From an uncultured Bacteroidia bacterium (lineage in GTDB: Bacteria > Bacteroidota > Bacteroidia > Bacteroidales > UBA932), in contig CACZUR010000009.1 in assembly GCA_902784435.1 (NCBI GenBank), positions 62,001 through 126,000 of the forward strand: a DNA stretch of 64,000 nt, written 5' to 3'. A program made the position numbers and the translations under genes. The notes beneath the pieces are model-generated. The model searched no databases and had not been told where the DNA came from. It was given only the letters and a program-made list of their open reading frames with translations. Positions 33,949 to 45,824 of the stretch are shown in pieces (position 1 is the first letter of the stretch; every line of letters begins with the position of its first letter).

Positions 33949-34956
33949 CTAGTCCTGTGCCTGGCCGCCCGCCAGGTCCAGAATCTCGGAGGTAATCTTC
34001 TGCTGACGGCCCTTGTTGTACTGGAGCGTGAGCTCCTGCAGCAGATTTTCCGCGTTGTCGGTGGCCGTCTGCATGGCCACGGTCCGGGCCGCATGCTCTG
34101 CCGCCGCACTGTCCAGCAGCGCCGCATACAGTTTCAGTTTCACCACCTTGGGCTCCAGGATTTCCAGCAGCTGCTTCCGGGACGGCTCCACAATGGCATC
34201 CACCGCGTTTCCGGAAGCGTCGGCCTTCCCGGGGAGTGAGGTGTTTCCGGACGCATCGGCCCTCTCTTTTGCGTCCGGAAACACCTCGCTTCCCGACACC
34301 AGACTTCCCAAAGCTTCACCTCCCGACGCCAGACTACCCTCCAGCAGCACTTCCGCTACCGGGACCTGACGGGCCGTGGACACAAAGTGGTTGTATACCA
34401 GCACCACGCGGGCATACTTTCCGTCCAGGACATCTGCGGCCAGCTGCTCCACCAGCTGGGCACAGGGCGCATAGGCGGGATGCTCCGCCAGGGCAGTCAA
34501 GTCCCGGGGCGAGGGGAACCCGTCCTTGCGCATGGCATCGGCCATTTTGCGGCCCACGGAGTACACTACGTCTCCGGGGCGCCGCACTTCCCGCACCTGG
34601 GCAATGGCATTGGCATTGAACCCGCCGCACATGGAGGAATTGGAGGCGATGGCGACGATGACTGCGGGTGGTGTCCCATTTTTGGGGACACCTCCTGCAA
34701 AATCGGCCCTTTTTGAAGGTGGTGTCCCTGTTGGAAGGACACCTCCCGCACTTGAGGCCGAAAAGGCCGACTGCGCCGCCGTTCCCTGCACCAGAGAGAG
34801 CATCCGCCCCAACTGCGCCTCGTACGGCCGCATGGCTTCGGTGGCCTTCTGCGCCTTCCGCAGCTTGGCCGACGCCACAAGCTTCATGGCCGACGTAATC
34901 TTGAGCGTATTCCTGACGGAGGCGATCCGCCCCTTTATTTCCTTTAATGTGGGCAT
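33949..34956 (-). CDS. atpG: ATP synthase gamma subunit with two in-frame insertions
   Basis: The gamma subunit is the rotating central stalk of F1. The conserved ends are clear: N-terminal PTLKEIKGRIASVRNTLKIT and C-terminal MQTATDNAENLLQELTLQYN with QITSEILD-type ending. At 335 residues it is about 45 longer than the family norm. The excess is in two places: residues about 68-100, before IVAIASNSSMCGGFN, and about 216-252, after VPVAEVLLE. Both extra stretches are encoded by palindromic DNA (see repeats). The gene is last in the atp operon, one base after atpA. Confidence 0.95.
   Translation of the reverse strand: MPTLKEIKGRIASVRNTLKITSAMKLVASAKLRKAQKATEAMRPYEAQLGRMLSLVQGTAAQSAFSASSAGGVLPTGTPPSKRADFAGGVPKNGTPPAVIVAIASNSSMCGGFNANAIAQVREVRRPGDVVYSVGRKMADAMRKDGFPSPRDLTALAEHPAYAPCAQLVEQLAADVLDGKYARVVLVYNHFVSTARQVPVAEVLLEGSLASGGEALGSLVSGSEVFPDAKERADASGNTSLPGKADASGNAVDAIVEPSRKQLLEILEPKVVKLKLYAALLDSAAAEHAARTVAMQTATDNAENLLQELTLQYNKGRQQKITSEILDLAGGQAQD
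34204..34287. repeat. In-frame palindromic insert 2 in atpG
   Basis: GAGGTGTTTCCGGACGC (34238-34254) and its perfect complement GCGTCCGGAAACACCTC (34271-34287) give 17-bp arms around ATCGGCCCTCTCTTTT. The arms extend outwards with two mismatches. A degenerate partial copy (GTTTCCGGAAGCGTCGGCC) precedes it at 34207-34225. On the coding strand the loop reads AAAAGAGAGGGCCGAT and encodes K-E-R-A-D. Confidence 0.85.
34665..34749. repeat. In-frame palindromic insert 1 in atpG
   Basis: The 85-bp block has outer arms GCGGGTGGTGTCC and GGACACCTCCCGC (one mismatch), and the inner pairs GGTGTCCC/GGGACACC and GGTGTCC/GGACACC, so several hairpins can form. The centre carries AAAATCGGCCCTTTTT, whose coding-strand reading AAAAAGGGCCGATTTT encodes K-R-A-D-F. 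It encodes residues about 70-98, absent from other gamma subunits. Confidence 0.8.
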
Positions 34957-34957
34957 G

Positions 34958-36541
34958 TTACTTCATGGACAGGATCACAGATTCGGCCGTGTCGGTGAGG
35001 ATCTTTTCGATTTCCGGGGTGAGCTTGCCCTCGGACAGCGGCTGCAGGACGTCGGTGGCATGGGCGGCACGCAGACGGTCCAGGAAGGCATCCTGGAAGG
35101 CGCGCACATCGGCAATGGCGATGTCCCGCATGAGGGCGTGCGTACCGCAGTAGAGGATGGCCACCTGTTCGCCCACGGGCATGGGTGAATACTGCGGCTG
35201 GATGAGCAGCTGGTTGTTCTTGCGGCCTTTGTCCAGGGCCAGTTCCGTGACCTTGTCCACGTCTGACGAGAACTTGGAGAAGGCCTCCAGTTCCGTCCAC
35301 TGGGCCTGGTCTATCTTCAGGGTGCCGGCCACCTTCTTCATGGATTTCACCTGGGCGCTACCGCCCACGCGGGATACGGAGATACCCACATTGATGGCCG
35401 GACGCACACCCTGGTTGAACAGGGCCTGCTCCAGGTAAATCTGGCCGTCCGTGATGGAAATCACGTTGGTGGGGATGTAGGCGCTTACGTCGCCGGCCTG
35501 CGTCTCGATGATGGGCAGGGCGGTGAGAGAGCCTCCACCTTTCACTTTGTCTTTCAGGACTTCCGGAAGGTCGTTCATCTGAGCCGCCACTTCCTGCTGG
35601 TCGATGATGCGGGCGGCCCGCTCCAGCAGACGGCTGTGCAGGTAGAAAATGTCGCCGGGATAGGCTTCGCGGCCCGAAGGACGCTTCAGGATCAGGGACA
35701 CCTCACGATAGGCCACGGCCTGCTTGGAAAGGTCGTCGTACACCACCAGGGCATGCCGGCCCGTGTCGCGGAAATACTCGCCGATGGCCGCCCCGGCGAA
35801 GGGGGCGTAGTATTGCAGGGCGGCCGGGTCCGCCGCCGTAGCCGCCACCACCACGGTGTAGTCCATGGCGCCGTGGTCCCGCAGGGTTTTCACGATGGAA
35901 GCCACGGTAGATCCTTTCTGCCCCACGGCCACGTAAATGCAGTACACGGGCTTGCCGGCTTCGAACTCCTTGCGCTGGTTGATGATGGTGTCGATAGCAA
36001 TGGCCGTCTTTCCCGTCTGACGGTCTCCGATGATGAGCTCACGCTGGCCGCGGCCGATGGGAATCATGGCGTCGATGGCCTTGAGGCCCGTCTGCAGGGG
36101 TTCCGATACCGGCTGACGGTAAATGACACCCGGGGCCTTGCGCTCCAGCGGCATGTCCAGCTTTTCCCCTTCGATGGCGCCCAGGCCGTCCAGCGGGTTT
36201 CCCAGCGGGTCTATCACGCGGCCCAGCAGGTGGTCGTTCACGCCCACGGAGGCAATCCGCCCCGTCCGGCGCACCACCATGCCTTCTTTCACATGGTCCG
36301 TAGGTCCCATGAGCACGGCGCCCACATTGTCCACCTCCAGGTTCATGGCCACAGCCATGACCCCGCCGCCGCAGTCCAGCAGTTCGCCGGCCTCGGCATG
36401 ATCCAGGCCATAGACACGCACCACACCGTCGCTCACCTGCAGGGCCTTGCCAATCTCCTCGAACTGGAGTTGGGTTTTCATGTCCTTGAGCTGCCCTAAC
36501 AGGATTTCGCTCACTTCGCTGGGTTTCAAAGAAATTGCCAT
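34958..36541 (-). CDS. atpA: ATP synthase alpha subunit
   Basis: The 527-residue alpha subunit forms the non-catalytic nucleotide sites of F1. It has the beta-barrel N-terminus, the P-loop [14 protein letters not shown], the segment [29 protein letters not shown] and the arginine finger region [17 protein letters not shown] followed by [18 protein letters not shown]. Full length with no insertions, in contrast to atpG. It starts two bases after atpH. Confidence 0.98.
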   Translation of the reverse strand: MAISLKPSEVSEILLGQLKDMKTQLQFEEIGKALQVSDGVVRVYGLDHAEAGELLDCGGGVMAVAMNLEVDNVGAVLMGPTDHVKEGMVVRRTGRIASVGVNDHLLGRVIDPLGNPLDGLGAIEGEKLDMPLERKAPGVIYRQPVSEPLQTGLKAIDAMIPIGRGQRELIIGDRQTGKTAIAIDTIINQRKEFEAGKPVYCIYVAVGQKGSTVASIVKTLRDHGAMDYTVVVAATAADPAALQYYAPFAGAAIGEYFRDTGRHALVVYDDLSKQAVAYREVSLILKRPSGREAYPGDIFYLHSRLLERAARIIDQQEVAAQMNDLPEVLKDKVKGGGSLTALPIIETQAGDVSAYIPTNVISITDGQIYLEQALFNQGVRPAINVGISVSRVGGSAQVKSMKKVAGTLKIDQAQWTELEAFSKFSSDVDKVTELALDKGRKNNQLLIQPQYSPMPVGEQVAILYCGTHALMRDIAIADVRAFQDAFLDRLRAAHATDVLQPLSEGKLTPEIEKILTDTAESVILSMK

Positions 36542-36543
36542 GG

Positions 36544-37104
36544 TCAGATGATTCTTCTGTTTCTTTCTATAAACTGTTCGCGGATCAGGTCCAGCTGGCG
36601 TTTTACGCTGGCATCCATCAGGTAGTCGTCTATGTCAAAGACGAAACCGCCCAGGATAGTGGGATCCACCTCCACTTGAATGATGACATCGTCCCCGGTT
36701 TTTTCCTTTACCAGGGCCTTCAGGCGCTGTAGCAGACGTTCCGACGGCTCTGCTACCGTGGTCAGATGCGCTTTCCGGATGCCGACGCTGCGGTGATACA
36801 GGTCCACGAAGTCCCGGAGGATATCCTCTACCAGGTTCATGCGGCCGTTGCGGTTCAGGAGGGAGAGAAAGCGGCTCAGCTCCGGGGAAATGCTGTTGCC
36901 CAGGGCGCTTTGCAGGAGTTTTTTCTTCTCGAAGGGGCTTACCACATCGTCGGCGGCCGTTACCATGCGCCGCAGCTCCGGGGTATGGAAGATGGTCAGG
37001 AACAGTTGGTCGGCCTCTGAGCATATAATTTCCCCCTGCCCGCTTTCACGGGCATATTTCACCAGCGCGGTGGCATAGCGCATTATGACGATACTGCGGT
37101 TCAC
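36544..37104 (-). CDS. atpH: ATP synthase delta subunit
   Basis: The 186-residue delta subunit joins F1 to the peripheral stalk. The N-terminal helical domain begins [17 protein letters not shown] and the C-terminal part has [21 protein letters not shown] and the conserved [26 protein letters not shown] choose GTG at 37104, which forms a GTGA overlap with the atpF stop and gives the usual short leader before RYA; an ATG at 37083 gives a protein seven residues shorter. Confidence 0.93.
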   Translation of the reverse strand: MNRSIVIMRYATALVKYARESGQGEIICSEADQLFLTIFHTPELRRMVTAADDVVSPFEKKKLLQSALGNSISPELSRFLSLLNRNGRMNLVEDILRDFVDLYHRSVGIRKAHLTTVAEPSERLLQRLKALVKEKTGDDVIIQVEVDPTILGGFVFDIDDYLMDASVKRQLDLIREQFIERNRRII

Positions 37105-37607
37105 GAGCGTAACGGGGCTTCGGAGGCTTCGTCTACTAGCTGGTCGATGAATGCCCGCTGGCTGCCTTCGTCCTGCAATTCGTGGCGGAGCACTTTCTCT
37201 GCCACCTGGACACTCAGGAGAGCCACTTCGCGGCGGACATCCCTGAGGGCGCTTTCCTTCTCCGCTTCTATCTGAAGCTTGGCTTCCGAGAGAATCCTGT
37301 CTGCCTCGGCCTTGGCCTGCGCCTTGGCATCGGCCACGATCCGGGCCTTGGTCTCCGTTGCCTCCCGGAGGATGGCGGACTGTTCCCGGCGGACTTCTTC
37401 CAGCATCCGGGCGTGCTCCTGGGTCCATGCCTGCATACGCACCTGGATTTCATCGGCGTCCTTCAGGGACTGCGCTATCTTGGCGCTGCGTTTGTCCACA
37501 CTGTCCGTGATGATGGGAAAACCAAACTTGGCCAGGAGGAAAAACACAATGCCGAAGATGACGACCATCCAGAAAAGCAGGCCGAAATCGGGCGTAACGA
37601 GATTCAT
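37101..37607 (-). CDS. atpF: ATP synthase b subunit
   Basis: The 168-residue b subunit is the peripheral stalk. One N-terminal membrane helix (LLFWMVVIFGIVFFLLAKFGF) is followed by a long charged helix (KDADEIQVRMQAWTQEHARMLEEV and AKAQAKAEADRILSEAKLQIEAEK). It is full length and lies six bases after atpE and overlaps atpH by four bases. Confidence 0.95.
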   Translation of the reverse strand: MNLVTPDFGLLFWMVVIFGIVFFLLAKFGFPIITDSVDKRSAKIAQSLKDADEIQVRMQAWTQEHARMLEEVRREQSAILREATETKARIVADAKAQAKAEADRILSEAKLQIEAEKESALRDVRREVALLSVQVAEKVLRHELQDEGSQRAFIDQLVDEASEAPLRS

Positions 37608-37613
37608 GGCACC

Positions 37614-37877
37614 TTACTTAATGACAATGGCCAGCAGGGCGACGATGATGGCGAACAGGGCGGCGCCCTCCACCATACCGGCGGCGATGATCATGGACGT
37701 ACGCAGGTTGCCGGCGCTTTCCGGCTGACGGGCGATGGCTTCCATGGTGGACTTACCGATTTTGCCGATGCCGATGGCGGCGGCAATGGCAGCAATGGCG
37801 GCACCCAGGGCGGCACCGGCCTTTCCAAGGGCCGCACCCGCGGCAGCCTGAAGAAGAATTGTGGACAGTAACATCAT
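37614..37877 (-). CDS. atpE: ATP synthase c subunit
   Basis: The 87-residue c subunit forms the rotor ring in the membrane. Two helices are separated by a polar loop ARQPES, and the ion-binding carboxylate is the Glu of GMVEGAAL in the second helix. The Na+-type ligands (Gln in helix 1, Ser-Thr after the Glu) are not present, which fits proton coupling. The N-terminal stretch MMLLSTILLQAAAGAALGKAG is longer than in E. coli and may be a signal-like leader, as in several Bacteroidota. Confidence 0.95.
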   Translation of the reverse strand: MMLLSTILLQAAAGAALGKAGAALGAAIAAIAAAIGIGKIGKSTMEAIARQPESAGNLRTSMIIAAGMVEGAALFAIIVALLAIVIK

Positions 37878-37895
37878 ATCTGAAGGTTTTAAAGT

Positions 37896-38921
37896 TTATT
37901 CTCCGTGTGAGCGTGCCAGCCCGATGTAGATGGAGCTGAGCATGGTGAAAACATAGGCCTGGATGAAGGCTACCAGGCACTCCAGCGCATCCAGGAAGAC
38001 GCCGAAGAGCACGCTTACCACCGTCATGCTGCCGCCCAGCAACGGACCGTACTTGGCCATGATGAAAATGATGCACACCATGCTCAGGATCATGATATGG
38101 CCCGCCAGCATATTGGCAAACAGACGGATGGTCAGGGAAACCGGTTTCATGAGGGCGCTGAACACCTCGATGACCGGCATGATGGGTTTGAGGAAGCCCG
38201 GGACATCCGGGGCGAAGATATCTTTATAATAGTGTCTGGTACCCGTGAGGTTGACCGTGAAGAAGGTGCACAGGGCCAGCACCAGGGTGATGGCGATGTT
38301 GCCCGTCAGGTTGGCCCCACCCGGGAAGAAAGGCAGGATGCCCAGAAAATTGTTGAACAGGATCCAGAGGAAGGCCATGCACAGGTAAGGCGAGTACTTC
38401 CGGTAGTCGGCTTCGCCGATGTTCTCCCGCGCCATGTCGTGTACCATCATCACCAGCGGTTCCATGGCGGCCGCCAGGCCCGTCGGGGCTTCCTCCAGAC
38501 TGTCGTGTTCCTTATACCAGCGGGCCGTCAGGAGCACCACCACCAGCAGGAGAAGCGTGCTGAACATCAGCGCCAGCACATTCTTGGTGATGGACAGGTC
38601 CAGCGGACGTTTTCCGGTGGTCTCGTCCGTCAGCTTTCCGCTTTCGGGGTCTATGTAAAGGCCCTCGTAATGCGCTCCATGAGAAAGACGTGCCGATGAA
38701 AACACATGCCACCCGCTGCTGCTCCTGGCAATGACGGGCAGCGGGATAGCCACCGGCTTTCCCTTCCACTCCGTGATGTGCCACTCGTACTCGTCCCCGA
38801 TGTGCTCGAAGATAATTTCGGAAACATCGATGGTCTCCTGGCCGGCCTCCATTGCGTCATGGCCGGGCATGACGGGAGCCTGAAGCAGCAGAAAAGCCAA
38901 TATGAGACTCAGCAAAATCAT
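37896..38921 (-). CDS. atpB: ATP synthase a subunit
   Basis: The 341-residue a subunit carries the ion half-channels. It begins with a signal-like helix (MILLSLILAFLLLQAP) and a periplasmic domain of about 95 residues, a Bacteroidota feature, before the membrane part. The essential Arg is in FMKPVSLTIRLFANMLAGHI and the C-terminal helix pair is LDALECLVAFIQAYVFTMLSSIYI. The ATG at 38921 overlaps the atpC stop as ATGA; a GTG 12 bases upstream is possible but inside atpC. Confidence 0.95.
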   Translation of the reverse strand: MILLSLILAFLLLQAPVMPGHDAMEAGQETIDVSEIIFEHIGDEYEWHITEWKGKPVAIPLPVIARSSSGWHVFSSARLSHGAHYEGLYIDPESGKLTDETTGKRPLDLSITKNVLALMFSTLLLLVVVLLTARWYKEHDSLEEAPTGLAAAMEPLVMMVHDMARENIGEADYRKYSPYLCMAFLWILFNNFLGILPFFPGGANLTGNIAITLVLALCTFFTVNLTGTRHYYKDIFAPDVPGFLKPIMPVIEVFSALMKPVSLTIRLFANMLAGHIMILSMVCIIFIMAKYGPLLGGSMTVVSVLFGVFLDALECLVAFIQAYVFTMLSSIYIGLARSHGE

Positions 38922-39160
38922 ACTTCTACGCACACGGTGACGGTGTTATCCCTAACCTCGGCAAAGCCCTCGCGGATGGGAAGGAATTCCTCCCGGCCCT
39001 CTACGACATAGCGGATGCGGCCCTCGGTGAGAGCGGTGACCAGGGCGGCGTGGCCGGGAAGGACGGTGAACGGGGAAAGCAGACCCGGCAGCGTAACCAG
39101 TTCCACATTCGCCTGCAGGAGCGTGCCTTCAGGACTCAGGATATGAAGGGCAATTGTCAT
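38918..39160 (-). CDS. atpC: ATP synthase epsilon subunit, short form
   Basis: The 80-residue epsilon subunit has only the N-terminal beta-sandwich (ALHILSPEGTLLQ, GLLSPFTVLPGHAALVTAL, GREEFLPIREGFAEV); the C-terminal helical hairpin that inhibits the enzyme in E. coli is absent. Short forms are usual in Bacteroidota. The ATG at 39160 is formed at the edge of a short repeated sequence that fills the whole gap after atpD, and there is no Shine-Dalgarno-like sequence. Confidence 0.92.
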   Translation of the reverse strand: MTIALHILSPEGTLLQANVELVTLPGLLSPFTVLPGHAALVTALTEGRIRYVVEGREEFLPIREGFAEVRDNTVTVCVEV

Positions 39161-39179
39161 TCTGAGCGAAGCGAAGAAT
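39155..39179 (-). repeat. Short widespread repeat at the atpC start
   Basis: On the minus strand the sequence ATTCTTCGCTTCGCTCAGA runs from the base after the atpD stop straight into ATGACA, the first codons of atpC. ATTCT and AGAAT can pair. This is the sequence that, when translated in various frames in many genomes, gives FASLRMT or HSERSEES, so it looks like a copy of a very widespread small repeat rather than a normal spacer. Confidence 0.6.
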
Positions 39180-42894
<3,715 letters not shown>

Positions 42895-42902
42895 ACGGGG
42901 TA

Positions 42903-42910
42903 CAAAGGTA
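42903..42910 (-). promoter_or_regulatory. -7 element TACCTTTG for the S51/ATP-grasp gene
   Basis: The minus strand TACCTTTG fits the TAnnTTTG consensus and ends eight bases before the ATG at 42894. It lies between the gene and the first unit of the right repeat array, so the gene carries its own promoter inside the cassette. Confidence 0.6.
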
Positions 42911-42939
42911 CGAAAAAAGAACGGGAAACGTCGCCGTTT

Positions 42940-43151
42940 GCAACGTGTAACACGAAAAACGCCCGAAAGTGCGTTACAGGGTGCACGCCCATGCAACGTA
43001 TAACGCGAAAAACGCCCGAAAGTGCGTAACAGGGTGCACGCCCATGCAACGTATAACGCGAAAAACGCCCGAAAGTGCGTTACAGGGTGCTTGCCGATGC
43101 AACGTATAACGCGAAAAACGCCCAAAAGTGCGTTACAGGGTCGCGGGCAGG
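42940..43151. repeat. Right 53-bp tandem repeat array, four units
   Basis: Units start at 42940, 42993, 43046 and 43099, exactly 53 bases apart, each with GCAACGTATAACGCGAAAAA and AGTGCGTTACAGGGTG. The first unit differs slightly (GTGTAACACG) and the last has CCCAAAAG instead of CCCGAAAG. TAACGC and GCGTTA inside each unit can pair. There are no spacers, so this is not a CRISPR array. With 43150-43272 it fills most of the 496-bp gap 42895-43390. Confidence 0.9.
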
Positions 43152-43272
43152 GGCCGACATCAGGCGGGCAGGGGCCGACATCAGGCGGGCAGGGGCCGAC
43201 GGGCGGGCAAGGGGCCGAGGGGCGGGCAGGGGCCGAGGGGCGGGCAGGGGCCGAGGGGCGGGCAGGGGCCGA
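43150..43272. repeat. G-rich minisatellite, seven GGGGCCGA units
   Basis: Seven copies of GGGGCCGA occur at spacings of 21, 21, 19, 18, 18 and 18 bases, joined by CATCAGGCGGGCA or GGGCGGGCA. The 21-bp and 18-bp units are in frame, so open frames cross them by composition. Between 43273 and the tsf terminator nothing else is seen. Confidence 0.85.
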
Positions 43273-43312
43273 CATGCGACCTGCGGCAACAATGCCCATG
43301 CCAGGGACGGAA

Positions 43313-43349
43313 CAAAAAACACCCCATGCACAAACGGTGCACGGGGTGT
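43313..43349 (-). terminator. Terminator of the rplM-rpsI-rpsB-tsf operon
   Basis: On the minus strand ACACCCCGTGCAC pairs with GTGCATGGGGTGT (one mismatch) around CGTTT and is followed by TTTTTTG. It lies 42 bases past the tsf stop. Confidence 0.9.
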
Positions 43350-43390
43350 CAGCTAAACCTCGACTTGGGTGCAGTCGGCCTTGACTGAAA

Positions 43391-44389
43391 TTAGTCGGAG
43401 AGGGAGAAACGCTTGAATGCAAGCACCTTGGCCTCGGCGTCGGCGGCCTTGAGGGCGGCGGCGACGGTGGCTTTGTCGTCGGACAGCTGGTATTCTTGTT
43501 CCATCAGGGTATTCTCCTTCAGGAACTTCTGGATACGGCCGTTGACGATACCGTTGATCATCTGGACCTTCTGCTCCAGGGAAGCGAGGGTTTCGGCGCC
43601 GACTTTGGCGATGATCTCGCGGGCCTGGGCGGCCTGCTCAACGGTGAGCCAACCCTTGGCGGTGTTGGATTCAATGTGGTCTTCGCTGTCCACGTGGGCG
43701 GGGTTGATGCCGGCTTTCTTGAGGGCGTTATCAACACTCTTCTGAACCTGCTCGTCCTTGGTCTTCTGGATGGCAACGGTCTTTTCGGACTCGATTACCT
43801 CTGCCGGAACGGAAGCGGGATCTACGGCCACGGGATTCATGGAAGCCACCTGCATGGCAATACCACGGGCAATCTCGGCGGGAACGGCTTTGTTGAAAGC
43901 CACGATGGCGCCCAGTTTGCCGTTGAAGTGCACATATTCGCTCACGAACGGGGCCTCGAGGGCGCCGTAGAAAGCCAGCACGTGCTTTTCACCGGTTTTG
44001 CCGGCCTGGTTGGTGATGTCTTCCTCTACGGAGTAGCCATCGGCAAGTTTCACAGCCTTCAGGGCCTCGGCATCGGCCGGGAATGCGGCGATGGCGGCGT
44101 CGGCGATGTTGCCGGCGAGGGTCTTGAAGTCAGGGGTGGCAGCGACGAAGTCGGTTTCGCAGCCCAGGCACACGAGCACGGCCTTTCCGCCATTGATGCG
44201 GCTGAGGACGGCGCCCTGGGTGGTTTCATTCTCGCCGCGCTTGGCAAGAGTGGACTTACCTTTTTCACGAAGGATTTCAACGGCACGCTTGAAGTCGCCG
44301 GCGGCTTCTTCGAGGGCCTTCTTGCAATCCATCATACCTGCGCTGGTCATGTCACGCAGCTTCTTGATGTCTGCTAATGCGATTGCCAT
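43391..44389 (-). CDS. tsf: Translation elongation factor Ts
   Basis: EF-Ts is the nucleotide exchange factor of EF-Tu. The 332-residue protein starts with the family UBA-like domain (IKKLRDMTSAGMMDCKKALEEA) and the TDF motif is in LVCLGCETDFVAATPDF. The two-part core and a C-terminal QVQMINGIVNGRIQKFLKE-like helix follow; the last 40 residues are an Ala/Lys-rich helix. It lies 27 bases after rpsB and is closed by a strong terminator. Confidence 0.97.
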   Translation of the reverse strand: MAIALADIKKLRDMTSAGMMDCKKALEEAAGDFKRAVEILREKGKSTLAKRGENETTQGAVLSRINGGKAVLVCLGCETDFVAATPDFKTLAGNIADAAIAAFPADAEALKAVKLADGYSVEEDITNQAGKTGEKHVLAFYGALEAPFVSEYVHFNGKLGAIVAFNKAVPAEIARGIAMQVASMNPVAVDPASVPAEVIESEKTVAIQKTKDEQVQKSVDNALKKAGINPAHVDSEDHIESNTAKGWLTVEQAAQAREIIAKVGAETLASLEQKVQMINGIVNGRIQKFLKENTLMEQEYQLSDDKATVAAALKAADAEAKVLAFKRFSLSD

Positions 44390-44416
44390 AAATTACTTGC
44401 TTTTTTAGATGGTTAA

Positions 44417-45232
44417 TTACTCTTCGGTGGCGGGAGCCTCTGCGGCCTCGGCCTTGGGAGTGCGGCGTGCGCGGAGTTTCTTGGCGGGAGCTTCGGTGGC
44501 TTCGGGAGCGGCGGGAGCCTCGGCGGCTTCCTTCTCCTTCTCCAGCTTGCGCTCTTCAAGACCCTCGTTGATGGCCTTGCACATCACATCCATAATGAGT
44601 TCGATGGACTTCGTGGCGTCGTCGTTGGCGGGAATCACGTAATCAATAGGGGTAGGATCGCAACAAGTGTCAACCATGGCGATTACCGGAATGTTCAGAC
44701 GGGCAGCTTCCTTCACGGCGTTGGCCTCTTTCTGGACGTCTACCACGAAGAGGGCGCTGGGCAGACGGGACATGTCGCGGATAGAACCGAGGTTCTTCTC
44801 CAGCTTGGCCCGCTGACGCTCTACCTGGAGGCGCTCACGCTTGGCGAGTTTCTCGAAGGTGCCATCTTCCTTCATCTTGTCGATGGTGTTCATTTTCTTG
44901 ACGGCCTTGCGAATGGTGGGGAAATTGGTAAGCATACCGCCCGGCCAACGCTCGGTCACGGAAGGCATATTGACCTCGGCGGCCTTGGTGGCGACGACGT
45001 CTTTAGCCTGTTTCTTGGTGGCTACGAAGAGAACCTTGCGGCCGCTGCGGGCCATTTCCTTGAGGATCTCTGCAGCCTCGTCGATCTTGACGACGGTCTT
45101 GTGCAGGTCGATGATGTGGATGCCGTTCTTCTGGTCGAAGATGTACGGAGCCATCTTGGGGTTCCACTTGCGGGCCAGGTGGCCGAAGTGTGCGCCTGCA
45201 TCAAGCAACTGTTCGAAATTTGTTCTAGACAT
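44417..45232 (-). CDS. rpsB: 30S ribosomal protein S2
   Basis: The 271-residue protein has the conserved AHFGHLARKWNPKMAPYIF and NIPVIAMVDTCCDPTPIDYVIPANDDA. A C-terminal tail of about 45 residues is low in complexity (E, A, K, P repeats such as EAPAAPEATEAPA) and is variable among relatives. The upstream 177-bp leader can fold extensively (separate entry). Confidence 0.97.
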   Translation of the reverse strand: MSRTNFEQLLDAGAHFGHLARKWNPKMAPYIFDQKNGIHIIDLHKTVVKIDEAAEILKEMARSGRKVLFVATKKQAKDVVATKAAEVNMPSVTERWPGGMLTNFPTIRKAVKKMNTIDKMKEDGTFEKLAKRERLQVERQRAKLEKNLGSIRDMSRLPSALFVVDVQKEANAVKEAARLNIPVIAMVDTCCDPTPIDYVIPANDDATKSIELIMDVMCKAINEGLEERKLEKEKEAAEAPAAPEATEAPAKKLRARRTPKAEAAEAPATEE

Positions 45233-45285
45233 GGGTTTGTTTTTGTCTTGTTTGTAACTCTTTCATCAATCCGAAGTAGCAGCCT

Positions 45286-45405
45286 CCGGCTGGTCTCCGG
45301 GATTTTTTCGCGGCCGGGCAATCCTTTTTGTAGCCGGGGAAGATTCGCATCCTCCGCCTGGATCTCAGGATTTGATGAGCACCCAAGCCGTGCTGACGTA
45401 AATCC
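45286..45405 (-). promoter_or_regulatory. Structured leader of rpsB
   Basis: The gap between rpsI and rpsB can form two nested domains on the minus-strand RNA. In the first, GGATTT (45400-45405) pairs with AAATCC (45368-45373), enclosing AGCAC/GTGCT (45390-45394 with 45378-45382). In the second, CCGGCT (45332-45337) pairs with AGCCGG (45286-45291), enclosing GGATT/AATCC (45320-45324 with 45300-45304). This fits an autoregulatory S2 leader, which is inference; I cannot test conservation. Confidence 0.5.
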
Positions 45406-45409
45406 AGTA

Positions 45410-45799
45410 TTAACGTTTGCTGAACTGGAAGCGACGACGTGCGCCAGGCTGACCGGGCTTTTTGCGCTCGACTTCGCGAGCGTCGCGGGTGAGGAAGCCG
45501 GCGGCCTTCAGCGTGGAGCGGTAGGCCTCTTTGTCCACCTCGCACAGTGCGCGGGCGATTCCGAGACGAACGGCTTCTGCCTGACCTTTGGTGCCACCAC
45601 CTACGAGGGTGACCTTGATGTCAAACTGACCTGCAGTACCGGTGACCTCGAGGGCCTGGTTGGCGATGTACTGGAGGGTATCCTCCTTGAAGTACTCTTC
45701 CATGGGGCGGTCGTTGATGACGAACTTGCCCGTACCGGGTACTACATAAACACGAGCGACAGCTGATTTACGTCTTCCAAGGGCGTGTTTCTGTTCCAT
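45410..45799 (-). CDS. rpsI: 30S ribosomal protein S9
   Basis: The 129-residue protein has the typical ALGRRKSAVARVYVVPGTGK start and ends in the basic tail KKPGQPGARRRFQFSKR that reaches into the P site. Normal length. It lies 25 bases after rplM, the conserved L13-S9 pair. Confidence 0.98.
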   Translation of the reverse strand: MEQKHALGRRKSAVARVYVVPGTGKFVINDRPMEEYFKEDTLQYIANQALEVTGTAGQFDIKVTLVGGGTKGQAEAVRLGIARALCEVDKEAYRSTLKAAGFLTRDAREVERKKPGQPGARRRFQFSKR

Positions 45800-45824
45800 G
45801 TGCTCTGTTTAGATTTCGTTAAAC

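Noticed and set aside
42940..43151. CRISPR array
   Set aside because: The 53-bp units are directly adjacent with no unique spacers, and no cas genes are near.
43022..43388. Small proteins encoded by the repeat and minisatellite DNA
   Set aside because: Open frames in all phases arise from stop-poor repeats; the 53-bp unit is not a multiple of three, so no consistent product is kept.
42895..43422. N-terminal extension of the S51/ATP-grasp protein through the repeat array
   Set aside because: The frame is open by chance; a -7 element lies just before the ATG at 42894 and the peptidase fold starts there.
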